The notes under the pieces: generated by a model
The model's input: the letters and a program-made list of their open reading frames with translations, nothing else
Databases searched by the model: none
Told to the model about the DNA's origin: nothing
Shown here: in pieces, positions 7,291-8,745 of the stretch
How positions within the stretch are numbered: position 1 is the first letter of the stretch
How the letters are laid out: every line of letters begins with the position of its first letter
Assembly (NCBI GenBank): GCA_946539475.1
Contig: CAMNHM010000109.1
Location: forward strand, 1 to 8,745
DNA: 8,745 bases
DNA from: an uncultured Prevotellaceae bacterium
Lineage (GTDB): Bacteria; Bacteroidota; Bacteroidia; Bacteroidales; Bacteroidaceae
Direction: 5' to 3'
Program-made: the position numbers and the translations under genes

Positions 7291-7926
7291 ATGATGGATG
7301 ATGTTCAGTTGATAATAAAGGAGCTCAAACAGTCGTTCCGACAGATGATGGACGGGGCGACAGCTCAGTCGATGCGCGAGAAAGGGCTCGACTACAGATT
7401 GAACTGGGGTGCCACGTTGCCTCGGCTACAGGAGAAGGCGCGCGAACTGACGGCCAATAGCCTTGTGCCTCGCTATGACCTGGCCCTCGCGCTATGGAAG
7501 GAGAATGTGCGCGAGTGTAAGATCCTCGCCACGATGATCATGCCGCCCGACGAGATTCTGCCTGAGGTGGTCGACATCTGGATGGAGCAGACGACGACGG
7601 TGGAGATTGCCGAGCAGGCAGCCTTCAACCTCTATCAGTATCTTCCTATGGCTGCCGAGAAGGCCTTCCTCTGGATATCCTCCGCCGACGACCTACCTCA
7701 AATCTGCGGCTATCACGTGCTGAGCCGTCTCTTCGCACGCCATCAAGAGCCCAACGAACGGGGCATCAACGAGTTCGTCGACCAGGCACTCTCAGCCCTG
7801 CAGAGCGAGAACGTCCTCGTACGAAAGGCAGCGATGCAGAGTCTTGTACACTTTGCCGATATGGGCTTACTCTATGAGCGAATCGCACGGTCGGCCATCC
7901 GTACCATCGGCCTCGACTTTCTATGA
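7291..7926 (+). CDS. AlkD-like HEAT-repeat protein (DNA alkylation repair family)
   Basis: The 211-residue protein is predicted to be all alpha-helical, with amphipathic helices resembling the HEAT-like repeats of the DNA alkylation repair family (AlkC/AlkD, Pfam PF08713). Recognisable pieces are QSMREKGLDYRLNWGATLPRL (25-45, broken here only by description) and the LALALWKENVRECKILA helix (64-80), which matches the family's LW..RE.K.LA pattern. AlkD proteins are base-excision glycosylases for N3- and N7-alkylpurines. The catalytic WDxVD-type segment is not clear: the equivalent stretch reads TTTVEIAEQAA (101-111), with Glu or Gln where Asp is expected. It may therefore be a non-catalytic DNA-binding or scaffold member. 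It starts at ATG 7291 (a second ATG follows at once), 17 bp after the DPP III gene, so cotranscription is likely. I would not assign a gene symbol or a firm enzymatic function. Confidence 0.7.
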   Translation: MMDDVQLIIKELKQSFRQMMDGATAQSMREKGLDYRLNWGATLPRLQEKARELTANSLVPRYDLALALWKENVRECKILATMIMPPDEILPEVVDIWMEQTTTVEIAEQAAFNLYQYLPMAAEKAFLWISSADDLPQICGYHVLSRLFARHQEPNERGINEFVDQALSALQSENVLVRKAAMQSLVHFADMGLLYERIARSAIRTIGLDFL

Positions 7927-7943
7927 TCATATAATTAATGTAT

Positions 7944-7957
7944 AGGCACTAATGCCT
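7944..7957 (+). other. Small perfect hairpin between the AlkD-like gene and mntP
   Basis: AGGCA-CTAA-TGCCT forms a 5-bp stem with a 4-nt loop, ending 13 nt before the mntP ATG. No T run follows, so it is not a convincing intrinsic terminator. It could mark an mRNA end, influence access to the mntP start, or be chance. It is far too small to be a yybP-ykoY manganese riboswitch. Confidence 0.3.
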
Positions 7958-7970
7958 TCGTCGCCTGCCA

Positions 7971-8537
7971 ATGACCCTCATTGATATCCTTCTGCTCTCA
8001 CTATCACTTGGCGTCGACTGCTTCACCGTTTCGGTGGCATGCGGAGCGATCGTCCGCAGGTGGCAGTGGAGCATTGGTGTCAGGACGGCTGTGCTCTTCG
8101 GACTTTTCCAGGCGCTCATGCCGCTGGTGGGGTGGGGGGCCGTCCGGCTCTTCGCTGCCCGTCTTGAGGATTACGGCCGTTGGGTGGCCTTTGCCTTACT
8201 GCTGTTCGTGGGCCTGCGCATGATCGCTGAAGCCTTCCGGCCGACAGACGAGCCGCCATCCTTCCGTCCGCAGCGTCTCTCCACACAGCTCCTCCTGGCC
8301 GTCGCCACCAGTATCGATGCCATGGCCGTAGGTGTGTCGATGGCCGTCGTGGGATATTCCACACTTGCATCGCTCTTCCTTCCGCTGACGCTTATCGGCT
8401 GTGGATCGTTGCTGTTGGCACTCCTGGGACACGAGCTCGGCATTCGGTTTGGCCGTGCCATTGCCCGTCGTTTCCGTCCGGAACTTCTTGGAGGCATCAT
8501 CCTTGTCGCTATCGGCGTGAAGGTGTTGTGTGGATAA
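7971..8537 (+). CDS. mntP: MntP-type manganese efflux pump
   Basis: MntP exports excess Mn2+ across the inner membrane. The 188-residue protein equals E. coli MntP in length and has about six hydrophobic segments (roughly 4-24, 36-58, 69-87, 105-127, 132-153, 171-187). The two-repeat layout is visible: GVDCFTVSVACG (14-25) and SIDAMAVGVSMA (114-125) each carry a conserved membrane Asp (Asp16 and Asp116), equivalent to functionally important Asp residues of E. coli MntP. GLFQALMPLVGW (44-55) and the C-terminal ELLGGIILVAIGVKVL (171-186) are also family signatures. The first repeat reads GVDCFTVS where SLDAFAVS is usual. The ATG at 7971 gives a normal N-terminus. It lies 44 bp after the AlkD-like gene with no recognisable promoter of its own, so it may be the last gene of the araC-DPP III unit. 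No manganese riboswitch is present upstream. Confidence 0.92.
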   Translation: MTLIDILLLSLSLGVDCFTVSVACGAIVRRWQWSIGVRTAVLFGLFQALMPLVGWGAVRLFAARLEDYGRWVAFALLLFVGLRMIAEAFRPTDEPPSFRPQRLSTQLLLAVATSIDAMAVGVSMAVVGYSTLASLFLPLTLIGCGSLLLALLGHELGIRFGRAIARRFRPELLGGIILVAIGVKVLCG

Positions 8538-8538
8538 G

Positions 8539-8598
8539 AAAAGTGAAGGGATAAAGGTGCCATAGGTATCCGTGGAAAGGCAGTTTTGCACTTTTTTT
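8539..8598 (+). terminator. Possible transcription terminator after mntP
   Basis: AAAAGTG (8539-8545) can pair with CACTTTT (8589-8595), and an inner TGCC/GGCA pair can extend the fold, just after the mntP stop. The right arm runs into seven T residues (8592-8598). The loop is long (43 nt) and the stem AT-rich, so the fold is weak by textbook standards, but position and T run fit the end of the plus-strand unit before a separate tRNA promoter. Confidence 0.35.
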
Positions 8599-8618
8599 GA
8601 AAAAAAACGTCGAAAAGT

Positions 8619-8649
8619 TTTGCGGGTTCAGAAAAAAGTATTACCTTTG
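8619..8649 (+). promoter_or_regulatory. Bacteroidota -33/-7 promoter for tRNA-Gly
   Basis: TTTG (8619-8622) and TACCTTTG (8642-8649) are separated by 19 bp, an exact match to the TTTG-N19-TAnnTTTG Bacteroidota promoter. The tRNA begins at 8694, about 44 bp after the -7 box, leaving a short leader to be removed by RNase P. This is the best promoter in the window; the purU and AraC-gene promoters have only the -7 box, consistent with strong constitutive expression of a stable RNA. Confidence 0.82.
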
Positions 8650-8693
8650 CACCCGCAATCGAGAGAGATGCACTTTCTTATTGAAAGATTACT

Positions 8694-8745
8694 GCGGAAA
8701 TAGCTCAGTTGGTAGAGCACAACCTTGCCAAGGTTGGGGTCGCGG
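8694..8745 (+). tRNA. tRNA-Gly (anticodon GCC), 3' end cut by window edge
   Basis: The visible 52 nt fold as a standard tRNA 5' part: acceptor strand GCGGAAA, TA, D-arm GCTC-AGTTGGTA-GAGC, A, and an anticodon arm CAACC-TTGCCAA-GGTTG with anticodon GCC (8727-8729), which reads GGC/GGT glycine codons. The variable region and the start of the T-arm (GGGTC GCGG) follow before the window ends. The T loop and the 3' acceptor strand are not visible, so pairing of the acceptor stem cannot be checked. Confidence 0.95.

Noticed and set aside
7927..7970. yybP-ykoY manganese riboswitch ahead of mntP
   Set aside because: The gap is only 44 bp and lacks the conserved junction sequences of that riboswitch.
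8171..8591. Minus-strand open frames opposite mntP
   Set aside because: They are antisense to a clear MntP protein and have compositional rather than protein-like sequence.
8673..8687. Hairpin CTTTC-TTATT-GAAAG in the tRNA leader
   Set aside because: A 5-bp AT-rich stem in a leader that will be removed; too weak to claim a role.

Overview
The window looks like a chromosomal segment of a member of the Bacteroidota, most likely a Prevotella-like Bacteroidales. The evidence is protein sequence style (HisIE, HisF, FtsE, an M49 peptidase with HECLGH, monofunctional-type aspartokinase), the lack of clear Shine-Dalgarno sequences, and TAnnTTTG -7 promoter boxes, the hallmark of Bacteroidota primary sigma factor promoters. 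Coding DNA is moderately GC-rich and the main intergenic regions are strongly AT-rich. I see no insertion sequence, phage gene, CRISPR array or island signature. The genes are ordinary core metabolism and housekeeping; their arrangement and a few residue-level details are what merit attention.

Minus strand (bases 4742 down to 1): one tightly packed unit reads purU, hisH, hisA, hisF, hisIE, ftsE and then the 5' part of an aspartokinase gene that runs off the left edge. Gaps are 1 to 22 bp, with a 26-bp overlap between hisF and hisIE. A promoter with a perfect TACCTTTG -7 box lies just upstream of purU. HisIE, HisA and HisFH carry out consecutive histidine steps from PR-ATP to IGP plus AICAR. 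PurU hydrolyses 10-formyl-THF, the one-carbon donor needed to recycle AICAR into purines, so its place at the head of the unit is metabolically suggestive. FtsE (cell-division ABC ATPase) and aspartokinase follow without a visible break.

Divergent intergenic region (4708-4877): it holds promoters in both directions and an exact tandem 9-bp repeat upstream of the purU -7 box.

Plus strand (4878-8537): a small HTH-only AraC-type regulator is translationally coupled (TAATG) to a dipeptidyl peptidase III (M49) without a signal peptide. An AlkD/HEAT-type protein follows 17 bp later, then, after 44 bp containing a small hairpin, a MntP-type manganese exporter. A possible terminator follows mntP. 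The right edge carries a well-formed -33/-7 promoter and the first 52 nt of a tRNA-Gly(GCC), which is cut by the window end.

I did not find a convincing undescribed defence or mobile system. The best leads are the AraC/DPP III pair with the tandem repeat, the purU-his-ftsE-lysC arrangement, and residue departures in HisH and the AlkD-like protein.
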